DNA from: Phalacrocorax aristotelis
Lineage: Eukaryota; Chordata; Aves; Suliformes; Phalacrocoracidae
DNA: 64,000 bases
Direction of reading: 5' to 3'
NCBI RefSeq assembly: GCF_949628215.1
Contig: NC_134277.1
Location: 30,951,058-31,015,057 of the forward strand
A program made the translations under genes and the position numbers. Under the pieces are notes generated by a model. That model was not told the DNA's origin. It worked only from the letters and a program-made list of their open reading frames with translations, and did no database searches. Below, in pieces: positions 40,901 to 64,000 of this stretch. Within the stretch, counting starts at the first letter, position 1; each line of letters starts with the position of its first letter.

Positions 40901-43900
40901 CTCCCCTTATCTATGAGGCCAGTCATTTCATCATAGGAATGTATAAAGTTGGTCAAGCATGACTTCCCTTTGGTGAAGCCATGCTGATCATTCTTGATGG
41001 TTTTCTTGTCCTTAATGTTTCTAGGATCAGCTGTTCCATTACTTCCCAGGGGCTGAGGTGAGGCTGACCGGCCTATAGTTCCTCGAGTCCTCCTTGCCCT
41101 TCTTGAAAATTGGAGTGACATTTGCTTTCCTTAAGTCTTCAGGCACTTCTCCCAGTCACCACGATCGATCAAATGCAATCAATGTTAAATACATTAACTT
41201 GTACTGTGTGACAAGGAAATATGCAAACAAGCTTTGAAGAGCTTTTCTAGCTGCGCTGGAGTTGACTTGCGTGTCCTTGTGTGTTCAGCATTTGTGCCAA
41301 AAATCTATTAGCTGAAATCATGCTCAAAACTTGTGGTAGAACAGAGATTTGGACTTTTGTCTGCCAAGTATCAAGCAGACATCCCAGCTGTTCATCATGA
41401 TAATCAAGGACAGTTTTTTCTCTTCGGTCCATTAAAGGTGGCGTATACATTTACATTCATGCCTGTGAGAGGATGCATTTGATTGTACAGAACAGCAATT
41501 ATGCCATATTTCAAAGATGGTGCACACACAGCTGATACCAATCATATGTCTGGCATATATAATGCCTCATTAATGAGGCCTTCAGGACTTTGACGCGTAG
41601 AACGATTCTGGAATGAAGAGGCTGACTAAAACAGTTGGCCTTTGGGAAGGCACCACTCAAATTGACTATAGTCATAGGTTCATTTCTCAAAGTAATGTCC
41701 CTTTCTCTTATGCATAGGTCCTGTCAGGTAAGGAAATATGTGAATCCTTGACCATGTTACTGGCTTACCAGCTGTGATTTGGCAAGATCAATGAGAATAT
41801 GCATGTTAGTAGCTACTGAGGCATAGCTGATGAATAGTTGGTTCACAGTTTGGGTGGGGGAGAGCTGTGCCATAGTGATAATCGTGTTTGTTTGTGGGTA
41901 CTCTCAGGCTAAATATGCAACAAGCTTTTAAGCACATGTTTAATTTTAATGGCATTTCGGATTAGCATTTGCAGACATGGTTCTGTCAATCTCGCTCCCT
42001 CCTTACAGAACTGAATAGTTGAAATTTTAGTCTTTGCAGATGTTATAAAACAAGCAGTTGATGGTAGACCAGCTGGTTAAAGACAATTATCTGAAGTCCT
42101 ATGCTGCTTCTGAAATGCACTGCATATGCTGTTCTTCTGCAGTGAGCTGTGAAGGAGGCTGTCAAAATGGTGGGGAATGCATATCTGTCAATGGAGTTGT
42201 GAAGTGCCTTTGTGCTTCTGGCTGGACAGGATCAAGATGCCAAGAAGGTGGGTATCTATATTAATGAAAATATATTGTTTCAAAATATAGCTGCAGTAAC
42301 AAAAACATTTTGAAAGTATTAAGAGGCTAATAACTGTGGAAATGTCATTGCATTACTCCAGAAATGAAGGACCTGCATTATTGGTACATACTCAGATAAA
42401 ATAGTGTCAATTTTGCATTAAAGTGTACATCTGTTAACATTTAAACCAAAATTCTTAACACAGTACAGAAGTATTTTTATCCATTCCCATGGTCCTGGAA
42501 ATACCTTTAGAGTTATACCAGTTGAGTATCTGGCCTGGAAGGAAAGGTGTTTTGCAATTTTGTTTTATGTCATCCTGAATCTTTCATTCTGTCAGGATTC
42601 TTTTATACCTGTTTTATAAATCCTGCTCACTTACCCATTCTTTTTTCTAGCAATCTGTCCCCAAGGTTGTCGGAATAATGGAGCTTGTGTGGCTCCTGGG
42701 ATTTGTAGCTGTCCAGCTGGATGGGTCGGTGGAGCATGTCACTTAGGTAAATGACTTCTGACATTTTTCGTTTATCCTTTTATCTACTTGTTTGATTTAC
42801 CAGTGTAGTGTTCAAATCTTCAGTGCCTAACAAAGCTGCTAGGGAAGTATCTTAGAATAGTAAATGAGAGCTGCTTCTGCTTACTGAGGATCTTACAAGT
42901 ATGCATAAGGAATAGATGGCTTTTCAATTTGGTCAGAAAGACAGAACTTCTCCACTTTAAGTAAACTCATACTCAGATTTTGGTTGTCACCAAATTCATT
43001 ACTTGGTATGTCTTGTCAGTATTTCTGAAATACTTTCTATAATCTGAGACCCCAGTATAAAGAACTGAAAATGGCCATTACAGAAACACTATCACTACTG
43101 ATGTGGGTTGGAAGCTTCACTAAATTTTATGGACATGGAAAATTGAAACTTGCTTCTTTGAGGAAAAGTCAGCAGAATCAACTCCAGGTGCTGTTAAAAG
43201 AGTAAAAGGAAGCTGGCTGTAATCAGGATTAGTACTGACTGACATTGTTGCTGAACAATCCCTTGCATTTTTCCCAAATTTTGATTCACAGAAACAGATG
43301 ATGATTATAAAAACTTTAATCTACCCTTCTCTGGCAGGGCCTTGTATGCTCGTAACAACACTGCCTTCATGCTAAAGGCAATAATCCTGAGACTGTAAAA
43401 AGGAGGGTTTTTTGTTTGCTCTCTGGGAGACTGAGAGAAAGCTCATTTAAACATTGCGTTTGAACTGGATAGCGTGGGTGCAAGGTCTCCAGATTAAGTC
43501 CTCGGCATTTGAAATTTTTGTGTGGCTGTGGGAATCGGCATCAGCTAGTGTTAGTTCATCTGCCATATATGTAGTCAAGTAAACATTAACCAATAATACT
43601 TTAACATTCCCATTTGACCACCAGAACACTTATCCTTTGTAGTCATCAGTGTATTGAGTTAGACGGTGATGTTGAAAGTATGGGAGATGCAGAGAACTTA
43701 CAAAATGCTCAGCTTTGTTCCCTGCGCCAGCAATAATGCTATTCTTAATGTCAAAATAATCACTGTTCCTGAACTAACTAGATCTGCATCCAGTTTGACT
43801 TCTGTTGGTACAGATGTTCATAAGCAAATTGCCCCAGGCTTGTTACCTGTGCCTGCTCAGCCCCCCTCTGCTCTCCTTTTGGGGGAGTGGGGGAACAGAA

Positions 43901-44413
43901 GGGCAGCATGTGAGCAACAGCCAGTATGTGGCAAGTGTTTCCTCATGGGTGTGGACCCAAGAACTGGCTTGAATAAGTTTCAGCAGGAATTTTTATTGTT
44001 CTGTCACTTTCCTGGAGGCATCCATCTCAAAAATAGCCAGTGGCTTAAAGAACAACAGAAATGATAGTATTTTAAAAGGGGAATGGAGCATGAATAAGAC
44101 TAGACGTACTGTGGCTGTACTCCGGTGGAGTCCATGATGCCATAAATTGAGAGGCATAGCTTTTCCATTCTTCCATTATGCTTTTATTTATACTGTCCCA
44201 GTGTGGTCACCAGGGAACAATTCTGCTAGCACAGTGAGACAAAGAAGAAAAATGATGCTGTGTTGTGCGGAAGACGTACTATGTATCTGGTGTCTCATTT
44301 CAGCGGTATGTAAACTGCCTTGTCAACATGGAGGAAAATGCATAGCTCCAAATGTGTGCAGATGTCGACTGCCGTACTCTGGTCTACAGTGTACAAAGAA
44401 AAGGAAGGAATGA
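34719..44413 (+). CDS. Small secreted protein with five EGF-like domains (uncharacterised, VWDE-tail-like); five coding exons
   Basis: Joining 34719-34950, 38874-38969, 42143-42247, 42651-42746 and 44304-44413 gives 639 nt, or 212 residues plus TGA. All four introns are GT-AG and phase 1. The ATG at 34719 is in a good Kozak context (G at -3, G at +4) and is the first ATG in its frame. Residues 1-30 look like a signal peptide (Arg-rich start, Leu/Trp-rich core at 13-22, small residues at 24-30). The EGF-like domains lie at about 48-75, 80-107, 112-142, 147-174 and 179-206. Four of them share the spacing C-x3-C-x5-C-x5-C-x-C-x8-C; the third has eight residues between Cys3 and Cys4. No calcium-binding D-x-D/N-E motif precedes the domains. 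The protein ends in a basic KKRKE tail, with no membrane segment or GPI signal. The domains resemble the C-terminal EGF array of VWDE, which lies in opposite orientation downstream, and more loosely those of WIF1. A secreted or matrix-bound role is inferred. I do not recognise a named gene. Confidence 0.85.
34951..38873 (+). other. Intron 1 of the five-EGF gene
   Basis: 3.9 kb. The first 480 nt belong to the CpG island and contain dense G-runs on the plus strand. The rest is AT-rich. I see no further EGF-type exon and no recognisable repeat in it. Confidence 0.7.
34970..34983 (+). promoter_or_regulatory. Possible CTCF-like site in early intron 1
   Basis: CCGCCAGAGGGCCG matches 12 of 14 positions of the common CTCF core as I know it. 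It starts 20 nt after the exon 1 donor and lies in the CpG island, where GC-rich matches also arise by chance. Weak evidence. Confidence 0.25.
38874..38969 (+). CDS. Exon 2: EGF-like domain 2
   Basis: A 96-nt, phase 1-1 exon. The acceptor follows a T-rich tract (CTTACAG) and the donor is AAAG|GTAAGT, a near-perfect match. It encodes residues 78-109 with all six cysteines, the KNGGEC loop and the CPPGY turn typical of EGF-like domains. Confidence 0.88.
38970..42142 (+). other. Intron 2 of the five-EGF gene
   Basis: 3.2 kb containing an antisense CR1 fragment at 40689-41166. Otherwise I see no coding exon. Confidence 0.7.
40689..41166 (-). mobile_element. CR1 LINE fragment (antisense) with internal deletion, in intron 2
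   Basis: Opens with the complement of the CR1 3' tail (AATCACAGAATGGTTGAGG, AGGGACCTCC). At about 40891 the 3' region jumps to an upstream ORF2 block (TTGCTCTCCCCTTATC, GTGAAGCCATGCTGATC, CTGAGGTGAGGCTGAC). Several hundred bases of the element between these blocks are missing. Confidence 0.85.
42143..42247 (+). CDS. Exon 3: EGF-like domain 3 (lengthened loop)
   Basis: A 105-nt, phase 1-1 exon with acceptor TTCTGCAG and donor GAAG|GTGGGT. It encodes residues 110-144. Unlike every other repeat-type EGF exon in this window it has three extra codons, between Cys3 and Cys4 (ISVNGVVK in place of five residues). All six cysteines are present. Confidence 0.85.
42248..44303 (+). other. Introns 3 and 4 of the five-EGF gene
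   Basis: Intron 3 is 42248-42650 (403 nt) and intron 4 is 42747-44303 (1557 nt), separated by exon 4. No repeat or extra exon was recognised in either. Confidence 0.68.
42651..42746 (+). CDS. Exon 4: EGF-like domain 4
   Basis: A 96-nt, phase 1-1 exon after a strong polypyrimidine tract (TTTTTTCTAG), with donor TTAG|GTAAAT. It encodes residues 145-176 with six cysteines and the CPAGW turn. The C-V-A-P-G-I-C stretch is close to the matching C-V-A-P-N-I-C stretch in the first tandem EGF exon of VWDE (57269-57364). Confidence 0.88.
   Translation, partial: QSVPKVVGIMELVWLLGFVAVQLDGSVEHVT
44304..44413 (+). CDS. Exon 5 (coding part): EGF-like domain 5, basic tail and stop
   Basis: The acceptor is CATTTCAG at 44303. 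The exon encodes residues 177-212 and ends with TGA at 44411-44413. The sixth cysteine is followed by TKKRKE. Aligned by hand with the last coding exon of VWDE (51743-51930), 18 of 35 residues match, including GGKC, PNVC and the KK after the last cysteine. Confidence 0.87.
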
Positions 44414-44745
44414 AGCAACTTCAGCAAAGATAAGCTGCATTTTCTCCATGTAACCCTTCATACAGAGCTGAAGTGCAGCAGTGGGGGACCTTAAAACAAA
44501 CATCGTAACTAACTGATTTCAGATAGCTTTTTGTCTTCAGTATATTAAGAAAATGCTTTTCTGTATGAAAGAAAAGTATTGCTGATTGTAACGAAGCCTT
44601 TGTAAGTGTCCAAGTGCGTGTAGTGTATGGCACGTGTTTTCTTCTGTTCTCATTTTTTCTTTGTAAGCAGAAGTATCGTGTCTTGGTTGATACAGCTGAC
44701 CTTGAAATAAATTTACTCTTCAAATAAAGTACTTCAGAATAGATC
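44414..44745 (+). other. 3' UTR of the five-EGF gene
   Basis: About 300 nt of AT-rich sequence between the TGA and the poly(A) signals. No further EGF coding sequence is seen here. The exact cleavage site cannot be fixed from sequence alone. Confidence 0.7.
44706..44728 (+). terminator. Two AATAAA polyadenylation signals
   Basis: Canonical AATAAA hexamers occur at 44706-44711 and 44723-44728, about 300 nt after the stop codon. A T-rich stretch with GT at about 44746-44777 follows and fits a downstream element. This is a textbook arrangement for the 3' end of the plus-strand gene. Confidence 0.78.
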
Positions 44746-47700
44746 CGTGCTTTTCTTTTTGTCTTTTTCCCCCTTTGACTAGAATTATTGCATTATATTA
44801 ATGATGTGGTTTTAAAAGGCACATGAAACAAAATGTCCTTCATTCAGATCATCAGAAGTGGATGTTAGTTCAAGAGTAATTTACCTTCAATAAGATTACA
44901 TAGTTTCAAGAGGAAACTTGCACAGTTTGCATCTTTCTGGACCATCAGCAAACTGCAAAGTGTCTTATTAAAATCCTGGTAATCTCTTTATGTATGCTTC
45001 CTGCACCCCCCCACCCCATTTGAATCTTGATCAGTGAAGCCATTTTGAAAAAAAAACCCCCAAAACACTGTACTTGTTCAGACAGTTTCACTGTTACTTT
45101 CTAAAAGCTTAATCTGTACTGATGATCTGAAAGAGTCCTTATGTTGACTACTATGATCATATTATCTGATCATCTCTCAACTTCCAATTATTTCTCTTCT
45201 TTATCTTAGTAAGATAGGGAAATGTGTTTATCTGCCTTCTGGAGATGTAGACATTGATGGTTCATTCCTGTTCAAGATTGTGTTCTTGCAGGAGCAATAT
45301 AATGGGAGGCTACGGACTGGTGGTGAGGAAAAGCCGTGTCTGTCACAAATCACCTGTGTGGAGGGTGCTGAGGCTTGTCTTCTGGCTGTTCCAGTTTGGC
45401 CTCATTTAGGTTTTGCAGCCTTTTGGATGGGCTGCAGGTTGGACTGAGACTCCGATGTTTGTTGTTCCTTGTCTCATCTGTGCTGTTTCTTGAATGATAC
45501 AGTTGAGGAAGGTTTTGCCAAAACACGAAAGTTGAATCAGTGACCTTTTTCAATGATGCCCAAATCAATTTTTTTTGAGAGACAGATCAATTTTCATTGT
45601 CTTCTAGGTGAAACTGGAATTTTTGGTGGGAGAATTTTAACTATGCGTAACTGCCGGCCATTTGCATTATTTTAGTCCATTTGATGGAATAATGTATCTG
45701 TGTACAAGCTCCCTTACCAGAACATGTAGCATTCATAGGCAGGGTGACTTAACATGGACATGTTTCCCCAGGGATTACAAGCCACTTAGCATTGACAAAG
45801 CAGCCAAGGAAATGGGGTCTTCTCGGTTACCAACCTTCTCGAAAAGCGAGAACCCAAGTTTACGGAGGGCAAACGGAAGACAATGGTACAGGTCATCAGA
45901 CCTCTTTTCTGTTACGAGCAATTGCTGTGTCACGTAGCTGAGAAGCCTTCCTCTGCCCCTGCTTTGGAGGCTGTTGCATTTGGTTCAGATGAAACCTGCA
46001 ATGGATGTGTGTTGTGCAGGTTTTATTGCCAGGGCAGGGCACAGAATAAGAAGAGTGTATGTTTTTTGTGCTGCTTTTGCTGTGATACACTGGATATTTC
46101 ATACATGCTGGTGAAAAATGTGATTTTCATACATGGAACAAGATGATTTCATCATTGGTTCCAGAGTAGGCTTTATGGTGATGAAATTCTATGTTTGTGT
46201 CACAGTTCACTACAATAATCACGCTATAATTTAGAAATTCAGGAGTTAAGCTGAATATCTTACATGACATACTGTTTGCAGGGAATTGAATGGAAAAAAA
46301 TTGCCTCAGACCCAAGATTTCAGAGTAAATGAGCAAAAGAATGTAAATGCAAAGAGACATAATATCTTAGTATTGTTCCCGAAAAGACTGACTTCTATAA
46401 TAAAGCCAAAAGTGACAATAATGGCGATTAGAAGCCAAAAGAGATATTAGCATTGTTAGGAGCGTAAGACCAGGAGCAGTCAGCGCGAGAGACCTGTAAT
46501 TGCTGTTTCAGAGCAGGCCAGAACAAATGCTAATTTAAATAGTTCCCTGTTTAGAAATTATTGAAGTAAGCAAGCAGTAATTTGATGGCACACAGAATGT
46601 GATGGCATATTTCAGAAATCCTGCTTGAATGTAGCACCATCTACTGGCTACAGGGGTTTTCGTTGGGGTTTTTTGTTTTTAAGAAACAATATTTAAATCT
46701 CTGCAACATTTTAAGCGAGTTTATAAGTGAGTTTTCAAGTAGTTATTTTAAAGTAGAACAGTCTCAGAATGTATTATTAATGCAGTCAAGGTCCCCAAAT
46801 TATTAATTCCACAGTTCCACATATACTTACTAAAAGAGCTGTCAGTATTCCTTCTTTCGTTTGTCTCCCACTCACTGGAAGACTGAACATACTAGTTACA
46901 GCATGTAATCTGGGGAGCTAGATGTATCTTCCTGTGCAAAGCTAGTCATGCATGCAGCTCAAAGGTCAAGAAAAGTGATACTGAACAGGATGCTTCCTGT
47001 ATTTATTAGAGCTAACTCTTAACGCCTTATACAGATGCTCTGATTTTCACTAAAAACAAGTGGGAAAAATGTAGGGAGAGTGCATTGGTTGCGTTTTTGA
47101 TATTCTGCCTTTTTAGAGCGTGCCTGCAAAGGTGAGAAGTGTTTCTTCTTTTTAATTCTCATGTACATTTTACCACTTATATTTTCTCTTCTACTGTAAG
47201 TGGTTGTAGCAAGAATGGCGTTAACGTGGTTTATCTGTAAAATATCCTTTATTGGCTAAACTGAACTGTGGGTAAAAGTTGAGTAAAATGGCCCGATGTT
47301 GCCATGCGATACCTTACACAAGCAAAGCATAAACATCTTCAGTCATTAGTAACGCTTTCTAACATCTGTGTTTGGTTTTGTGTATGTACCCAGGTCTTTT
47401 GTTTTATTGAGAGTTTAAACTTTGGATTTTCCCATTTGGGCAAGTAATGGAGCGGATATAGCCAATCTGGCAGGTAGCTTATGCCTTTTTACTGATTTGC
47501 GTGAGGGTTTGCACTGATTCTTCTTCACGGCTTTGCTTTTGGTAGGTGGAAATGTTAACTCACATTCTATTCTCAGCTATGAGAATATATAATTACCTTT
47601 TGTAAAAAGAAAGACCCTTTCTTTTTACAGAGTGGGCCCCCCCTTTTTTTTTTTTAAATCACAGCCAACATGGATACAAATGTAGGAAACTGAGTCCTTG

Positions 47701-50648
47701 CTAAGACTGGTGGTATCTTCTGTGATGCGAGTCCCTCCTTCAGAAAACATTCCTCATGCTGCATTTTAAACATCTTTTCAAGATCATGGGTAAAAGTCAA
47801 TCTGGACTTGGGAGAATTTCTGCTGGCCTGCAGAGCAACTTTACTGCAACCAGATACTAAATGGACGCTGTACATAATTACATTCCAGCACTGTTTAGTA
47901 TTTAAAGAAATTATGCAAGAAAATTCAGTGGAGATACCTGTATTCTGTCTAATGTGCTAAGAATCACTGTGAGATCCTCAGTTTGGCATAAGCCCTCTTG
48001 TTAAACTTGAGCAATTTTACTGCATTGCTGCAATGTGCTTTCTAATCACAGTGAATTCTGTTCCGTGGGCATCACGGACAATTTAGTAACAAAAGAGTTT
48101 CAACTAATCCCATAATTACTGGGCAGTTTTGAAGTAGCTGTCTGTCTTCACACGTGTTCTAGTAATTTTTCTGCTTCCTGGGCTTGCTGGAAAATAGCAC
48201 CACTTAGCACCGGGCATTTTTTAACTCCTTAGCAAAACTCAAAGCGCTTTTGTTCGCACAGCTTGTGTTTGGAAAACGTAAAGAAATAATTTCTGCCTTT
48301 AGAAACACTGAAAGTAAGTGGGAAATACTAGAAGTTATGATTAAAAAAACCCCTTTATTCAGCCTGAAATCCTAGAAAGGCATATACATATTGATTCCAT
48401 CTTGAGAGTGGAAGGTTGCACAAACTCATTAACCAAAGTACCATTAACACGGTTCCTGGCAGATGTTCTCTCCCACTTTAGCAAAACACCTCTGTAACTG
48501 ACACATGGAATGGGGGTTATTACAGTATTAGATTATATGATATTGGTGTGCTTGCATTTTAAAAACATTTTCAGAACTTTGTGTATTCAAAGCATCTTCC
48601 TGAGGCATCAGTTCCAATAGCTAGTCAGGTTGTATTCATAGAGATCTTTGTGAGATGCAAGAAAGGAAACAGTTTAAGTGAAGCAGGTTTTAAATAACAG
48701 AACAGTTCCTAGCAGATCAGGCTATCAGCCACTCGGATGCACAATTAAGAGAAACTATAGAAACACAGAAGCTTAAAATGCAAGTGGGAAATTGAAAACA
48801 ATTTTTAAATACACCAGTTAGGCACTTGGAAATCCATCAGGTGTCATTCTGGAATGATGCAGAGCTCTCAAAATGCCAACTTATTTTGCAAAATTACTTA
48901 AGAGGACTATCAAAAAGGTGAGGAGAAATCTAGGCACAGAGCTGCTAACAGCAATGATTTAGCAATCAGCATCCCACAGTGGCAGTAAATGGCAAAACGA
49001 GCTCCATTTTCTTCCCATTCAGAATTAGTGTATGTAAATTGAATATTGCTCAGGAGGACAGGAAGTCATGATGTTTATTTTTGGTTTAAAAAAAAACAAC
49101 CCAAAAGAGTAAATTTCAATGGCTTAGCTAGAGGGATGTTTGCATCTATTACCAGAGCTCAGCTGGTTGCAGCAGGAACTAAAGTGTCTTCCACAGCTCT
49201 AGAGAAAGAAGATGGTGGTCCTCTGTAGGAAACTTCAGAAAAACTGGAATTTCATTTGTTCAAGAACTATCTGGCTGCTGGTAGCTGATAACAGTTTATT
49301 GGAGCAATAGGTAATGGAAAAAATTCCTCTATGATGTCCCTTCAAATACTTTCTGATTTGATGTATACGTATGGCATGATATATAAGTTCCTCCTCTTAC
49401 TGGTTCTTATTTTAAGATTCAGCATGGCTAAAAGCATTGTCAAATTAAGAGACTCAGAGACAAAATTTCATCACATTACTGAATGCCATCTCAAAACAGG
49501 GGCATAAGAGTATCTTACAGACACAGAAATCATTCAGCAGCTGGGTGCTCAACTGCCTGTAAGTAATGGAGAAAGGGGGGGAGGCGGGAAGAGGAGTTGG
49601 TATCTGGCTACATGAGAAACCAGAATTATTCATAGTCTGGTTGAGTGTTAACAAGACTGGAGGCCTTGCCTCCACTTAGCAGCCAAGTCTTGTCTTGGGT
49701 TCCCCTTCTTCCCTCCTACTAGCTACTCATTATAACAGGCTGATGCAAATACAAAACGAAGAAGAAAAAACAGTTCTGCTTTTCCACCTGTATGCAGCCA
49801 AATAATACGTATGTACACAATTTTTATGAACAGAAGGTACCATTCACAAGCGATGAAGTGCTGCCTTCTTCCCTAGAGACACTCAGCAGCCGTTACAATC
49901 TTGTTCCACAATGTCCAGTTGCCTATGTCAACAAACTGCAGAATTCTGGGTTTACATCATTCATCAAATCTGTGAGTCTAGTGAAGAATCAAAGGCTGTG
50001 GGGTTTGTGCATGAGGTAGCAAAAAATTATAGGAACATACATATGGGTTTTTAATGATTACAAGATTGTTGTATTAAAGCTTACCAAAATTCATGACTGT
50101 AACATGAATCTTTTAAAATAATGCTTCTGGATATTCCTTTCATTTAAATAAACTCTGTAATTGCCTTCAACCCTCTTGCTATTTTCAAGTCTCATACACC
50201 CATGCAGCACTGCAATTTAATTGATACGCCTCTTTTCTTCAACCATGATGCCTTTGTACCTTGGAGAGAAAAACAAATAACTGAATATGAAAAGGAACTT
50301 TAACGACACACAGTCCATTTTTACGATAAAGTTTCAGAAACAATTGTAATGAATGTCTGCTTTCTTGATATGCAGAAACACAACATTAAGTTAAATTTGT
50401 GCAAGGAGCTACTTTGGTTCTTTTAAGGCAATGTGCCATTTTGGTCATTGCATGATACAGCACTATGACTCATCAGCAACGTATCTTCTGGCTTAAAAAT
50501 ACATTAATGCTTTGCAGGGTATATTTATGTAAACATTTAAATCAAAATTATTTCCTTTTTTTAGGTCACATTTTGGAAATCCATATTGCAAACATTATAG
50601 TCTTATCATAGGATGTGTAGTTTTATATTTTCAAGATGTGTATGAGCA
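44746..50648. other. Intergenic gap between the two convergent genes
   Basis: AT-rich sequence with short homopolymers (C-run near 45007, C/T-run at 47637-47655). No exon, RNA gene or recognisable repeat was seen. Some of the right end may belong to the VWDE 3' UTR. Confidence 0.6.
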
Positions 50649-50654
50649 TTTATT
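50649..50654 (-). terminator. Possible VWDE poly(A) signal (AATAAA)
   Basis: Minus-strand AATAAA about 1.1 kb after the VWDE stop codon; an alternative to the nearer ATTAAA. Confidence 0.3.
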
Positions 50655-51237
50655 TTTTCAATTTCTTAAACATATTTGCCCATCTCTAGCAAGTTATCTG
50701 CTATCTGAACACAAATGGTATTGGCATATATTGGACTTGATAAAGTAAAAAATGGATCTGAACTCCCTGTAGTTCCAAGTGGGAGAAACTGAGGCTGGAT
50801 GAAAGTTAAACCATTATTGTCTTCCCCGTTTTTCACCCATTTCTCACCAAAAATGCTTGCACATCTCACTGTCACATTATAGGTTTTACATTAAAAGACA
50901 TAATATGGCAAAGTACTAAAAAGAAAGGAAAGATGGGAAGGATAGAACATGCTAGTCTAGTTGAAGCAGGAGACTAAAGAACTAGATTTTTTTTTTTTAA
51001 ATAAACACAGTACAGGCCTGAATAGTGGCATGGAATTAAAGATGAATGTAAAGGAACGGCACCAGCAAGCAGTGCTAAAATCAGCTAGGCTATGTCCCAA
51101 GCCCACCAACTGAGTTCTGCTGGCACCAGAAGGGTGTCTAGATAGGGTGAAATTAAAGGAGAAACATCACAGATGATGCAAGAAGAACAGAATGCTTTCT
51201 ACTCAGACGTCACAAAGTTGTTAGTTGTAATGACATG

Positions 51238-51243
51238 TTTAAT
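51238..51243 (-). terminator. Possible VWDE poly(A) signal (ATTAAA)
   Basis: On the minus strand ATTAAA lies about 500 nt after the VWDE stop codon. A canonical AATAAA follows further on at 50649-50654. Which is used, if either, cannot be told from sequence. Confidence 0.3.
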
Positions 51244-51742
51244 TAAATTCAGTGAATGACTGTCAGCGCTCAGGCAAAGGAATACAACAGATCACGTGGC
51301 AAAATCGTTCGCTATAATGCAAAAGAGTAAGGCTACTCCCGAAGTAACGCTGGGGATAAGGAACATTTGTATAACATCTGTATAAAATAGGGATGACATT
51401 GAGTGACATTGTTGTTAGTTAACTGAAAAAGATCAGGGCTTGACTTGCCGCAAGCTAAGAAAGTCAGCAGTGGGATACTCTTTCCCAAAATGGGGCCAGA
51501 TGCTGTAAAAGAGAATAGTGGTTTTTGTGAAGAGCATAGTTATCAATTTCTGCTGCAGCTGCTTAGGGAATGACAAGAGAGAAGCAGCTTCATTTGAAAC
51601 AAAGGGTATCTTCTTTAGGTGTCGGGAACAATTCTGCAAGTATGAGAGCCTATAAATGACTGGGATAGCTCTTAGGAATTTTATGGTTTTTCCCCCACTG
51701 GAGACTGAAAGGAAGAAATTAGACAAACACACGTGGTGTATT

Positions 51743-63949
<12,207 letters not shown>

Positions 63950-64000
63950 CTGCAAGATGTACAGTGAAAATGGATTAACCCACACAGGTATCAACGTATC

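Noticed and set aside
40711-41121. Minus-strand frame of 136 codons in intron 2
   Set aside because: It is CR1 sequence with an internal deletion.

Overview
This window looks like bird nuclear DNA. Seven CR1 LINE pieces are recognisable. Several keep the typical avian CR1 3' end (a block reading TTGGACT-AGATGATC followed by copies of ATTCTGTG). There are also two copies of an LTR-type repeat that I know from bird genomes. Genes are intron-rich with GT-AG splice sites, and one CpG island is present. Nothing here is bacterial: I see no operons, CRISPR arrays or prophage, and almost all open frames in the first 34 kb are chance frames.

Layout. Positions 1 to about 34200 are a gene-poor, AT-rich stretch with CR1 pieces (5775-6538, 13163-13298, 24000-24078, 26604-27147, 33848-34187) and two LTR copies (1558-2125, 6539-6970). 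A CpG island at about 34230-35430 marks the promoter and first exon of a plus-strand gene. That gene has five coding exons (34719-34950, 38874-38969, 42143-42247, 42651-42746, 44304-44413), a stop at 44411-44413 and two poly(A) signals near 44.71 kb. The spliced frame gives a 212-residue secreted protein: a signal peptide, five EGF-like domains and a basic tail. I do not recognise it as a named gene.

From 51743 to the right edge the minus strand carries the 3' part of VWDE (von Willebrand factor D and EGF domain-containing protein). I traced 16 coding exons whose phases join without a break into 841 codons plus a stop. In order they encode a Cys-rich segment, a cadherin/Ig-like segment, three EGF modules of which two are calcium-binding, a long Ser/Thr-rich linker ending in an atypical EGF, and nine tandem 32-residue EGF modules. 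The N-terminal VWD part lies beyond the window.

How they relate. The two genes converge tail to tail, with about 7.3 kb between stop codons. Both are built from phase 1-1 EGF exons, mostly exactly 96 nt, with the same cysteine spacing. Their last exons resemble each other (18 of 35 residues identical in my hand alignment). The most interesting reading is that the small plus-strand gene is a mirror-image relative of the VWDE tail that became a separate secreted EGF protein. This is an inference from sequence and needs phylogenetic and expression tests.
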